From Variovorax sp. OK212 (lineage in GTDB: Bacteria; Pseudomonadota; Gammaproteobacteria; Burkholderiales; Burkholderiaceae_C): a stretch of 64,000 bases of DNA. A model generated the notes under the pieces. That model made no database searches. It saw only the letters and a list, made by a program, of their open reading frames with translations, and was not told the origin of the DNA. Shown piece after piece: positions 44,690-52,768 of this stretch; within the stretch, counting starts at the first letter, position 1, and each line of letters begins with the position of its first letter. The position numbers were made by a program, and so were the translations under genes. The stretch covers positions 1 through 64,000 of the forward strand of contig NZ_FOLP01000005.1 in assembly GCF_900112425.1 (NCBI RefSeq), written 5' to 3'.

Positions 44690-45967
44690 ATGAACCGGCG
44701 CTCTCTTCTATCTGCTGCAGCTGCATTGGCATCGTTCTCACCTCTTCTTTTTGGATATTCCATGGTCGACAAGAAAAACATCCGGTCGTTTGGGAAAACC
44801 TATGACTACCTGCGCGATCCAGCACTTCGACAAAAGGAAACGGGAAACTCGCAACTGCTGGTCGATGGCGCAGAAGTCAGTGGCGCGAACTTTCACGACG
44901 TCGCGTGGCACAACATCAAATTCGTGAAATGCGACTTCGTGGGCGGCTACGAAATCAAGCTCAGTGAACTACGGAATTGCATCTTCGAGAACTGTCGATT
45001 CGCAGGAATCATCAACTGGGGCATTGCGACGTCGATTCGCTTTGTGCGCTGTCAAGCCGGTGGGCAAAGCAACGTGATCGACTTCAGTGGGAGTTCCGAC
45101 ATCCGCTTCGAGACCTGTGTGTTTGTCGGTACAGATCCGAATCCGAACAACTGGGGTGGTATCGGCAGCAGAGGCGATGCCACTTTTGTCGACTGCAAGG
45201 CAAAGTGGTTCGACCTTGCCGGCTACAAGCAGATCGTGATGGACAGATGCGAAACGCAAGACGTGGGTATCTGGACCGACAGCGCCGCGAACAGCGGCAC
45301 GAGCCATGAATCGGCGGTCGTGGTCATCAAGCATTCCAAGCTGCGCGGCAGTTTCGGCATGGTTGCCAGTGATCTTCAATCGCTCACTCTCCACGACACC
45401 GTCCTGGAAAATCTCGACCTGCGCGACGCCACCGTCAAAGGCAACGTGGTGATGGAAAGAATCAAGGGCGGCTACATCAACGCCTACGTCAAGCAGGCCG
45501 GCGGCCTGCGCATTCGCAACAGCCAGATCCTGGGCAACGGCAGGAAGATCTTCGAGGCCTATGCCGGCGGCATCCAGTCGATAGAGATCGACACCGTCGT
45601 CTTCGGCGGCGACCTCTCTTCCGAACCCGTGACGATCGCGGGCGGCTTCTCGCTCAAGAGTTTCGACCGGATCTCGAACATCAGCCAGTCGATCGACATC
45701 CGGAACTCGACCATCCCGACGCTTGACGCGAGCTATCTCCACACGCAGCGTCTCGTGCTGAAGGACAACCAGATCATGCGCGCCAACATGTCCAACAGCC
45801 GCGTTGCCGATCTCGAGATTTCCGGCACCCGCATCACCGGCAAGCTGGACTTCCACGGCACCCAGGCAGCACAGCAGAAAGTGGACCTGAGCGCCGGCAG
45901 CACCTTCGGGCGTGTCGACCAGATGGACGGTTCGAACATCCGGCTGCAGCCGCGCTCCGCGCGCTGA
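44690..45967 (+). CDS. Putative T6SS immunity protein 3 (Tat-exported beta-helix)
   Basis: 425 residues, with a good AGGAGA ribosome site before ATG 44690. The start MNRRSLLSAAAALASFSPLL has the Arg-Arg pair and hydrophobic core of a Tat signal. Coil motifs include FVKCDFVGGYEI and FENCRFAGIINWG. As in its paralogues, the N-half diverges and the last 185 codons are nearly identical. It is the last gene of the island; a RidA gene follows after 105 bp. Confidence 0.73.
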   Translation: MNRRSLLSAAAALASFSPLLFGYSMVDKKNIRSFGKTYDYLRDPALRQKETGNSQLLVDGAEVSGANFHDVAWHNIKFVKCDFVGGYEIKLSELRNCIFENCRFAGIINWGIATSIRFVRCQAGGQSNVIDFSGSSDIRFETCVFVGTDPNPNNWGGIGSRGDATFVDCKAKWFDLAGYKQIVMDRCETQDVGIWTDSAANSGTSHESAVVVIKHSKLRGSFGMVASDLQSLTLHDTVLENLDLRDATVKGNVVMERIKGGYINAYVKQAGGLRIRNSQILGNGRKIFEAYAGGIQSIEIDTVVFGGDLSSEPVTIAGGFSLKSFDRISNISQSIDIRNSTIPTLDASYLHTQRLVLKDNQIMRANMSNSRVADLEISGTRITGKLDFHGTQAAQQKVDLSAGSTFGRVDQMDGSNIRLQPRSAR

Positions 45968-46072
45968 AGCGCCGCGTGCCGGATTGCCTGGGGGGCAGTC
46001 CGCGCTTACCCTCGGTGTTCCCTTCGAACGAATGCACGCACTTCGCACCCCGCACGCACGAACACCGACACC

Positions 46073-46555
46073 ATGCCCCGCATCACCGAACGCCTCGCCG
46101 CCCTGGGCCTCGTCCTCCCGCCGCCCGTGACGCCACCGCCCGGCGTCGTCCTTCCGTTCCAGTTCGTGCGCGTCATCCGCCGCCGCGCGATCGTCTCGGG
46201 CCACGGCCCGCTCAACGCCGACGGCACCATCGCCGCGCCGCTCGGCAAGCTGGGCCGCGAGCTGAGCGTCGAGCAAGGCTACGCGGCCGCTCGGCTCACG
46301 GCGCTGGCGATGCTCGGCAGCCTGCAGCGCGCGCTCGGCGATCTCGACCGCATCACCGCGTGGACGCGCGTGTTCGGCATGGTCGCCAGCGCACCGGGCT
46401 TCGACAGGCAGCCCGCCGTCATCAACGGTTTCTCCGATCTCATCCTCGAACTCTTCGGCCCCGACGTCGGCGCGCACGCGCGCAGCGCCGTGGGCATGGC
46501 GGAGCTGCCGTTCAACCTCCCGGTGGAGATCGAAGGCGAGGTGGAGTTCGAGTGA
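46073..46555 (+). CDS. RidA/YjgF family protein
   Basis: 160 residues. The RidA fold is suggested by RRRAIVSGHGPLNADGTIAA, GQLE-like GYAAARLTALAMLGSLQRAL and GAHARSAVGMAELPFNLPVEI, where the Arg and the PF..PVEIE ending are the usual conserved parts. RidA proteins deaminate reactive enamines; this is the longer YjgH-like subgroup. The next gene overlaps by 4 nt (GTGA). Confidence 0.82.
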   Translation: MPRITERLAALGLVLPPPVTPPPGVVLPFQFVRVIRRRAIVSGHGPLNADGTIAAPLGKLGRELSVEQGYAAARLTALAMLGSLQRALGDLDRITAWTRVFGMVASAPGFDRQPAVINGFSDLILELFGPDVGAHARSAVGMAELPFNLPVEIEGEVEFE

Positions 46556-47016
46556 CGACACCCGCGCATCCATGGACCTTGCGGCGCGCCGAGGCACCCG
46601 ACACGGCCGCCGTCGCCGCCTGTGCCGCCGAGGCCTTCCGCGTCTACATCCCGCGCCTGGGCGTCATGCCACGGCCGATGACACGCGACTACGGCGAGGC
46701 CATTGCCCACGCGCAGGTGTGGGTCGCCACACTGCACGGCGAGACCGTGGCCGCATTGCTGCTCGACGTGACCGGCGAAGGCTTCCTGATCGACGTGATC
46801 GCCGTGCTGCCGCAGCACCAGGGCACGGGCCTCGGTCGCGCATTGCTCGAACTGGCGGAGCGCGAGGCGCTGCGGCAAGGCCATGCGTCGGTCTATCTTT
46901 TCACCAACGAGAAGATGACCGAGAACCTCACGCTCTACCAGCGCATCGGCTATGTCGAATACAGGCGCGAGTCGCTCGACGGCCGCACGCGCGTCTACCT
47001 TCGCAAGCCGCTGTAG
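46552..47016 (+). CDS. GNAT family N-acetyltransferase
   Basis: 154 residues from GTG 46552, which overlaps the RidA stop. The acetyl-CoA-binding motif A is IDVIAVLPQHQGTGLGRALLELAE (Q/RxxGxG/A), followed by MTENLTLYQRIGYVEYRRES, the usual C-terminal strand. Substrate unknown. It is probably co-expressed with RidA. Confidence 0.85.
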   Translation: MTTPAHPWTLRRAEAPDTAAVAACAAEAFRVYIPRLGVMPRPMTRDYGEAIAHAQVWVATLHGETVAALLLDVTGEGFLIDVIAVLPQHQGTGLGRALLELAEREALRQGHASVYLFTNEKMTENLTLYQRIGYVEYRRESLDGRTRVYLRKPL

Positions 47017-47027
47017 CAGCCACTCCG

Positions 47028-47776
47028 ATGCAGCTCGACCGCATCCACCATGCCGCGATCATCTGCGCCGACTACGCGGTGTCGAAGCGCTTCTAACCGA
47101 GGTTCTGGGCCTGCGCGTGGTCGCCGAAAACTACCGCGCCGCGCGCGACTCGCACAAGCTCGACCTGGCGTTGCCGGACGGCTCGCAGATCGAGCTCTTC
47201 TCCTTCCCTCAGGCGCCCGCGCGGCCCACGCGTCCTGAAGCGCAGGGCCTGCGTCACCTGTCCTTCGAAGTGCACGACGTGCAGGCCGCTGCCGACGAAC
47301 TCGCCGCACAAGGCATCGCCGTCGAGCCCTTGCGCACCGACGAATTCACCGGCCGGCGCTTCACCTTCTTCGCCGATCCCGACGGCCTTCCGCTGGAGCT
47401 CTACGAAGCCGCGCCGGCCGAAGCCCTCGATGCGCTGCTGCTGAAACTCGAAGGCGCGCTGCACCTGCGCGAGGTGCGCGCGAGCGCCGTGCGACTCGAG
47501 GAGCTGCTCGACGACGACTTCCATGAACTCGGCGTCTCGGGCGCCGTGTGGACCCGCGCCGCGATCGTCGAGGCCTTGCGCGGTGAGGCTTTTTCCTTGC
47601 GCACGATGTCGAACTTTCGCGTGCTGCGCATGGCGAGCGACGTGGCGCTGGTCACCTACCGCGCACACCGCGAAGCCATTCCCGAAAGGCCTGCCGCGGA
47701 CTCCTTGCGCAGCTCGCTGTGGAAGCGCCGGCACGGCCGCTGGCGCATGGTGTTTCACCAGGGCACGGCCCTGTAG
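47028..47776 (+). pseudogene. Frameshifted VOC (SMU1112c/YaeR-like) fused to a DUF4440 domain
   Basis: From ATG 47028 the frame reads MQLDRIHHAAIICADYAVSK then RF and hits TAA at 47094-47096. The next frame continues at ACC GAG 47096 as TEVLGLRVVAENYRAARDSH to 47776. Inserting one base (TTCTA[C]ACCGAG) restores a continuous protein, so a single-base deletion has split the gene. The first ~125 residues are a glyoxalase-like VOC module. The remaining ~115 residues (EELLDDDFHELGVSGAVWTR) resemble a DUF4440/NTF2-like domain. A sequencing error could also explain this. Confidence 0.75.
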
Positions 47777-47799
47777 TTTTCTTCTTTCTCTCTTTCTTT

Positions 47800-47915
47800 C
47801 TCCCTCCCCTTCCGGGGGAGGGCGGGGTGGGGGCACAGCGGCCTCCAACCCAACGCGGCGCCTTATCAAAGCAAAGGCCTGCCCCCATCCCAACCTTCCC
47901 CCGGGAGGGGAAGGC
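47800..47915. repeat. Second inverted pair of REP-like palindromes
   Basis: Left hairpin CCCTCCCC-TTCCG-GGGGAGGG followed by CGGGGTGGGGGCAC; right hairpin CCTTCCCC-CGGGA-GGGGAAGG preceded by CTGCCCCCATCCCAA. The arrangement mirrors the pair at 15935-16047. It sits between two convergent genes and may end both transcripts. Confidence 0.7.
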
Positions 47916-47929
47916 GCAAGACAGCAGCG

Positions 47930-49375
47930 CTACGCCGCCTCGCCGAAAGCCACGCTCGCGCGAAGCCCCGTAGGCTCCGCCGCTTCCAGCCGCAGCTCCG
48001 CCCCCAGCAGCTCCGCATAGCGCGACACGATCGACAGCCCCAGGCCCGAGCCCTGGCCCAGCTTCTGACCTTCCGGCCCTTGCGCCCAGCGCTGCATGAG
48101 GTCGCGCCGCGCCTCGATGGGAATGCCGGGCCCGTCGTCGATCACGCTCAGCGTATGGCCCGACAGCTCCACCGTGATGGTGCGCCCGCCGTAGCGCAAC
48201 GCGTTGTCGATCAGGTTGTCGAGGATGCCCTCGACCAGCGCCTCGTTCGCAAGCACCACCACGCCGTCGTCGAGGCCGCGCGCGCCCAGGTCGACACCGC
48301 GCGCGTCGGCCTTGGCGAGGTGCCGCAGCACGGTCTGCTCGGCCAGCACGTCGAGCCGCACCGGCACGCGCTCCAGCCCCGCGCGCGCCTCTTCGGCCAG
48401 CGCCAGCGCCAGCAGCTGGTCGATCAGGTGGCTGGCGCGGCCTTGGCGCTCCGACACGCGCTCGAGCTGCTCGCGCCACACGGCGGTGTCGTGCTGCGCC
48501 AGCCCGTACTCGGCCAGCGCGCGAATGCCCGCCAGCGGTGTGCGCAGCTCGTGCGCCACGTTGCCCACGAACTCGCGCTGCGCCTGCACGCTGTGGCCGA
48601 GGCGCTCGAACAGCGAGTTCACCGCGTTGCCCAGGCGCTGCAGTTCGCGCGAAGTCTGCGCCACCGACACCGGCGACAGGTCGTGCACGTCGCGCCGGTC
48701 GAGCGCGCGCTGCAGCTCGCCGAGCGGGCGCAGGTCGCTGCGGATGCCGTACCAGAGCCACACGGCCAGCAGGATCAGCAGCACGATCTGCGGCGCCAGC
48801 GCGTAGCCCAGCAGCTGGCGCACCAGCGCGGTCCGGCTCAGCGTGGTCTGCGCAATGATCACGCGGTAGGGCATGCTGATGTCGGGCTCGGCGTCGTGCT
48901 CGAGCACCACGGCGCGCAGCGTGCTGCCCTCGTAGTCGATGTCGGCGAAGCGATAGCGCGCGCCGTCGGCCGGCAGCGGCGCCTGCAGGCCGGCCTGGCC
49001 CGAGATCAGCGTGCCGTCGAGCCGCTGCACCGCGAAGTACACCTTGTCGACCTGGTCGAACAGCACGGTCGCCACCTCGCGCGGCGTCAGCAGCAGCTCT
49101 ATGCCGCGCTCGCCCGCCTGCACGTTGGCCGACAGCGCGTACGCGTCGTCGAGCATGCCGCGGTCGAAGGCCTGTTCGGAAAAGTAGTTGGCGATGACCA
49201 GCGCGATGACCGCGCCGACCATCCACGTGAGCGCCAGCGGCACCAGCACGTTGCGCAGCACGCGCCGCGTGAGCGACGGTGCCGGGCGCGCGCCCGTCCC
49301 CCTCGCCCCCTTCGCCCTTCCCCCCGCGCGCGCTGCCGGCGTGGCTGGCTGCTCTGTCTTCGTCGGCTCGGTCAC
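47930..49375 (-). CDS. Two-component sensor histidine kinase (TctE/QseC-like)
   Basis: 481 residues. A proline/alanine-rich cytoplasmic leader, a first helix (LVPLALTWMVGAVIALVIAN), a periplasmic sensor of about 130 residues and a second helix (APQIVLLILLAVWLWYG) precede a HAMP-like segment. The H-box is FVGNVAHELRTPLAGIRALA, the N-box ILDNLIDNALRYG, and G-boxes DDGPGIP and GSGLGLSIVSRYA. It is encoded 7 bp downstream of its response regulator. The signal is unknown. Confidence 0.9.
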   Translation of the reverse strand: MTEPTKTEQPATPAARAGGRAKGARGTGARPAPSLTRRVLRNVLVPLALTWMVGAVIALVIANYFSEQAFDRGMLDDAYALSANVQAGERGIELLLTPREVATVLFDQVDKVYFAVQRLDGTLISGQAGLQAPLPADGARYRFADIDYEGSTLRAVVLEHDAEPDISMPYRVIIAQTTLSRTALVRQLLGYALAPQIVLLILLAVWLWYGIRSDLRPLGELQRALDRRDVHDLSPVSVAQTSRELQRLGNAVNSLFERLGHSVQAQREFVGNVAHELRTPLAGIRALAEYGLAQHDTAVWREQLERVSERQGRASHLIDQLLALALAEEARAGLERVPVRLDVLAEQTVLRHLAKADARGVDLGARGLDDGVVVLANEALVEGILDNLIDNALRYGGRTITVELSGHTLSVIDDGPGIPIEARRDLMQRWAQGPEGQKLGQGSGLGLSIVSRYAELLGAELRLEAAEPTGLRASVAFGEAA

Positions 49376-49382
49376 GCGCGGA

Positions 49383-50072
49383 TCACACCTCGGCCTCGAG
49401 CAGGTAGCCGATGCCGCGCAGCGTGCGGATGCTCGCGCCCGAGCCCTGCAGCTTCTTGCGCAGGCGCGAGATGAAGGCTTCGAGCGCGTTGTCGCCCAGC
49501 GATTCGTCGAAGCTCGAGAGCTTGTCGGACAGCGCCCGCTTGCTCACCGTGCGCCCCGGCGGGCTCATGAGTTCCCACAGCACCTCGAACTCGCGCGCCG
49601 GCAGGTCGAGCGGGCCGCCCGTGGTGGAGAAGCGCCGCGCCTTGCGGTCGAGCTTGAGCTGGCCGAGCAGCACGATGTCCTCGGTGCCCTTGGCGCGGCG
49701 CACCAGCGCGCGCAGGCGGGCCTCGACCTCGGCCAGGTCGAAGGGCTTGCCCAGGTAGTCGTCGGCGCCGGCATCGAGGCCGGCGATGCGCTCCTCGGTG
49801 CGCCCGCGCGCGGTGAGCACCAGCACGGGCGTGCGGTCGCCGCGCGCACGCGCCTGGCGCAGCGCGGTGAGGCCGCTCGCAAGGCCGCTGGTGGGGCTGG
49901 CGGTGGCGGGCAGGTTGAGGTCAAGCAGCACGGCGTCGAAAGGCTGCACGCGCCACAGGTGGTCGGCATCCTCGACGTTGGTCGACACGTCGACGCGATG
50001 GCCCGCATCCGCAAGGCTGCGCAGCATCACGTCGCGCAGCACGGCGTCATCTTCGACAAGCAGGATTCGCAT
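49383..50072 (-). CDS. OmpR-family response regulator (TctD/QseB-like)
   Basis: 229 residues from ATG 50072. The receiver has the acidic pair in MRILLVEDDAVLRDVMLRSL, the phosphorylated Asp in FDAVLLDLNLPA and Lys in YLGKPFDLAEVEARLRALVR. A short insertion (TASPTSGLASGL) follows the active-site loop, and the C-terminal winged helix ends RTLRGIGYLLE. It precedes and probably is co-transcribed with the kinase gene. Divergent from the hydrolase/ACP cluster at 50214. Confidence 0.9.
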   Translation of the reverse strand: MRILLVEDDAVLRDVMLRSLADAGHRVDVSTNVEDADHLWRVQPFDAVLLDLNLPATASPTSGLASGLTALRQARARGDRTPVLVLTARGRTEERIAGLDAGADDYLGKPFDLAEVEARLRALVRRAKGTEDIVLLGQLKLDRKARRFSTTGGPLDLPAREFEVLWELMSPPGRTVSKRALSDKLSSFDESLGDNALEAFISRLRKKLQGSGASIRTLRGIGYLLEAEV

Positions 50073-50213
50073 GGTATTTTTTGAATGGTTGGAGAGGGTC
50101 TGCCATTGCGATCGACGGGTCAGCGGCCGGTCAGTCGCTCCAAGCGATAAACGCCACATGAGCATACGACAGCCACACGAAACACGGGCCACTTTCATGG
50201 CCCGTGCCGCCCG

Positions 50214-51074
50214 ATGAGTGCACGCGAACCCTCCGATCAGTTGAGCATCGTCCCGCCCGAGGTGCAGCGCACCGCGGTGGTCCTGCTGCATGGTTTGTGC
50301 AGCACGCCTGACGAGTTGCTGACCGTGCAGTCGGCGCTGCGTAGCCGTGGCTACGCGGTGCACCCGATGACGATCGAAGGCTACTCGTTCGACGCGAACG
50401 CGCCGCTGCAGCGCGCCGCGCCGTACGAGCGCTGGCTCGACGCGATCCAGGCCCAGGTGAAGGCGCTGCGCGCGCAGCACGACCGCGTGATGCTGGTCGG
50501 CATCTCGGCCGGCTCGTCGCTGGCGCTCGGCGCGGCCATCCGCTGCGGTGCCGAGGTCGACGCGCTGGTGCTCATGTCGACCACGCTGCGCTTCGACGGC
50601 TGGGCCATTCCGCGCACGCAGTTCCTGCTGCCGCTGGCTTTCTACACGCCGCTGGGGCGCTTGTGGCAATACCGCGAACGTCCGCCCTACGGCGTGAAGA
50701 ACGAACGTGTGCGCGCCTGGATCGAGCGCGAGCTGCGCCACCGCAAGGTCTCGCGCGCCGGCAGCTCGGTCATCGGCGTGGGCCACCTGCGCGAGCACGA
50801 CCGGCTCATTCGCCATGTGCGGCGCAACCTCAACAACGTGCAATGCGCCAACGTGCTCGCATTGCATGCCCAGCAGGACGAGGTGGCCAGCGTGGCCAAT
50901 CTCGACATCCTCGCGCGCGGCCTTCGCTGCCGCGCATTCCGAACGGTGGTGGTCGCCAACAGCTACCACATGATCACCATCGACAACGACCGTCAACAGG
51001 TTGTGCGCGAAACCGTGTCGTTCGCCGATGCGGTGGCGCATGGCACGATGCCCGAGCATCCGCTGTACGCCTGA
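50214..51074 (+). CDS. Alpha/beta hydrolase (carboxylesterase/thioesterase-like) of the ACP cluster
   Basis: 286 residues. Motifs are the oxyanion loop LLHGLCSTPDELLTVQSALR, the nucleophile elbow LVGISAGSSLALGAA, an acid in HAQQDEVASVANLD and the catalytic His in NSYHMITIDNDR, typical of the EstA/carboxylesterase group. It is the first gene of a cluster with an acyl carrier protein and a ketosynthase, so it may release or transfer acyl chains. That function is contextual. Confidence 0.8.
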   Translation: MSAREPSDQLSIVPPEVQRTAVVLLHGLCSTPDELLTVQSALRSRGYAVHPMTIEGYSFDANAPLQRAAPYERWLDAIQAQVKALRAQHDRVMLVGISAGSSLALGAAIRCGAEVDALVLMSTTLRFDGWAIPRTQFLLPLAFYTPLGRLWQYRERPPYGVKNERVRAWIERELRHRKVSRAGSSVIGVGHLREHDRLIRHVRRNLNNVQCANVLALHAQQDEVASVANLDILARGLRCRAFRTVVVANSYHMITIDNDRQQVVRETVSFADAVAHGTMPEHPLYA

Positions 51075-51118
51075 ACCCTCCGCACACGTTCGACATCGCC
51101 TGAAAGGAAAACATCTCC

Positions 51119-51442
51119 ATGTCTTCTTCCGTCTCCTCTTCGCCCACTTTCAACAGCATCGCCACGATCCTGGAAACCGACTTCCGCGTCGAGCGCTCGG
51201 CCATCTCGCCGGCCACCGCGCTGTCGGACCTCGGCCTCGACTCCCTCGCGCTGATGGAGTTCGTCTTCGCCGTGGAAGACGCCTTCCACCTGCGCATTCC
51301 GGAAGACCGGCTCGACCCGCGCGAAGCCGGCATCACGCTGCAGCGCCTGTGCGAGGTGATCGACGCCGAAAGCGCCAACGGTGCCGCTGCGCCCGCGGCT
51401 GCATCCGCCCAGTCCATCCAACCGGCCGAAGCCACCGCATGA
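51119..51442 (+). CDS. Acyl carrier protein
   Basis: 107 residues. The phosphopantetheine attachment site is in LSDLGLDSLALMEFVFAVED with Ser42, and the four-helix ACP pattern surrounds it. A serine-rich N-terminus and an Ala-rich C-terminal tail extend the domain. Its stop overlaps the ketosynthase start by 4 nt. This is not the housekeeping AcpP, which normally lies in the fab cluster. Confidence 0.88.
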   Translation: MSSSVSSSPTFNSIATILETDFRVERSAISPATALSDLGLDSLALMEFVFAVEDAFHLRIPEDRLDPREAGITLQRLCEVIDAESANGAAAPAAASAQSIQPAEATA

Positions 51443-52716
51443 GCAGCGGTGCCGCCCACGCCGTTCTCGCCGCCTCGGCCGCGCGCGCCGCCTCCGCGCC
51501 GGTGCGCGTGAGCGGCATCGGTTTCATCACGCCCATCGGCCGCACCGTCGAGGCCTTCGACGATGCGCTGTTCGCGGGCCGCTCGGCCGTGCGCGCGCAG
51601 GCGCTCGAGATCAAGGGCATGGACACGGTGCAGCTCGCCGTCGCCGCCTGCGAGTTCGACTCGAACGGCGTGCGCAGCACCTCGCGCCTGCCGCTGGACC
51701 GCGGCACCGCCATGGCGCTGGCCGCCGCGCAGGATGCCGCGTCCGAAGCCGGGCTCGACCTCGACAGCCTCGACCGCGACCGCCTCGGCGTCTTCTGGGG
51801 CAGCGGCCTCGCGGGCGCCGGCACCTTCGACAACACCACCAGCGCGCTCTACGGCGAACAGCGCCGCATGCGCCCGACCACCGTGCTCACCGTGATGCCC
51901 AACGCCGCCGTGGCGGAGCTCGCGCTGCACTTCGGCGCGCGCGGCTCGGCCATTGCCTACGCCTGCGCCTGTGCCTCCTCGGCCGTGGCCATCGGCGAGG
52001 CCATGCGCGCCATCCGCGGCGGCTGGATCGACGTGGCCATCGTCGGCGGCCACGACGCCATGCTCACGCCTGGCGTACTGGCCAGCTGGAACGCCATGCG
52101 CGTGATGGCCACGCCGCCGGCCGACGCGCCGGCTTCGGCCTGCCGTCCGTTCTCGGGCGACCGCGCGGGCTTTGCCATCGGCGAAGGCGCGGCCGCGCTG
52201 GTGCTCGAATCGCAGGCGCATGCCGCAGCACGCGGCGCCGAAGCGGCGCCCTTCGTGCTCGCGGGCTACGCCACCAATTGCGACGGCACGCACATCACCA
52301 ACCCCGACACCGCGGGCCAGGTGCGCGCCATGCGTGCCGCGCTGCGCGACGCGGGCCTGGAAGCCTCGGACATCGGCCACATCAACGCGCACGGCACGGC
52401 CACCTCGGCCGGCGACGCCGCGGAAGCCGCCTCGATCCGCGAGGTGTTCGGCAAGTCCGTGCCGGTCAGCGCCACCAAGGCCATCCACGGCCACGTGCTC
52501 GGCGGCGGCGGCGCGATCGAACTCATCGCCACGCTGCGCGCGCTGGCCCGCGAAACGCTGCCGCCCATCGCGAACCTGCAGACGCCCGACGCCGCCTTCG
52601 ATCTCGACTTCGTCCAGGGCGAGGCGCGCGAGGCCAAGGGCATCCGCTATGCGCTGTCCAACTCCTTCGCTTTCGGCGGCACCAACGCGGTGATCGTGGC
52701 CGGCCGCCAGGACTGA
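51439..52716 (+). CDS. Beta-ketoacyl-ACP synthase (FabF-like)
   Basis: 425 residues. The catalytic Cys is in IAYACACASSAVAIGEAM, the two His residues in INAHGTATSAGD and KAIHGHVLGGGGAIELI, with the conserved Lys and the C-terminal NSFAFGGTNAVIV. The triad is intact, so a decarboxylating condensation is likely. Together with the dedicated ACP this defines a small secondary fatty-acyl or polyketide-like locus. A 19-residue Ala-rich leader precedes the core. Confidence 0.9.
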   Translation: MSSGAAHAVLAASAARAASAPVRVSGIGFITPIGRTVEAFDDALFAGRSAVRAQALEIKGMDTVQLAVAACEFDSNGVRSTSRLPLDRGTAMALAAAQDAASEAGLDLDSLDRDRLGVFWGSGLAGAGTFDNTTSALYGEQRRMRPTTVLTVMPNAAVAELALHFGARGSAIAYACACASSAVAIGEAMRAIRGGWIDVAIVGGHDAMLTPGVLASWNAMRVMATPPADAPASACRPFSGDRAGFAIGEGAAALVLESQAHAAARGAEAAPFVLAGYATNCDGTHITNPDTAGQVRAMRAALRDAGLEASDIGHINAHGTATSAGDAAEAASIREVFGKSVPVSATKAIHGHVLGGGGAIELIATLRALARETLPPIANLQTPDAAFDLDFVQGEAREAKGIRYALSNSFAFGGTNAVIVAGRQD

Positions 52717-52768
52717 CGACACGGCAAGACTGAAGATTCGCTGAACGCTTCCTGAAAAAACGAACACG

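Larger units (their letters stand above)
41626..46025 (+). repeat. Threefold tandem repeat of [effector 3' end + immunity gene + spacer]
   Basis: Units begin at 41626, 43101 and 44573, a period of 1475 and 1472 bp. Each starts with GAACGAGGGGA encoding ERG(E/D)VPD of the effector tail, continues with an immunity-like gene after 8-15 nt, and ends with a related spacer (for example 43023-43078 and 45977-46027 both contain CAGTCCGCGCTTACCC). The last 555 bp of the three immunity genes (42458-43012, 43922-44476, 45413-45967) align without gaps and are nearly identical. Confidence 0.9.
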
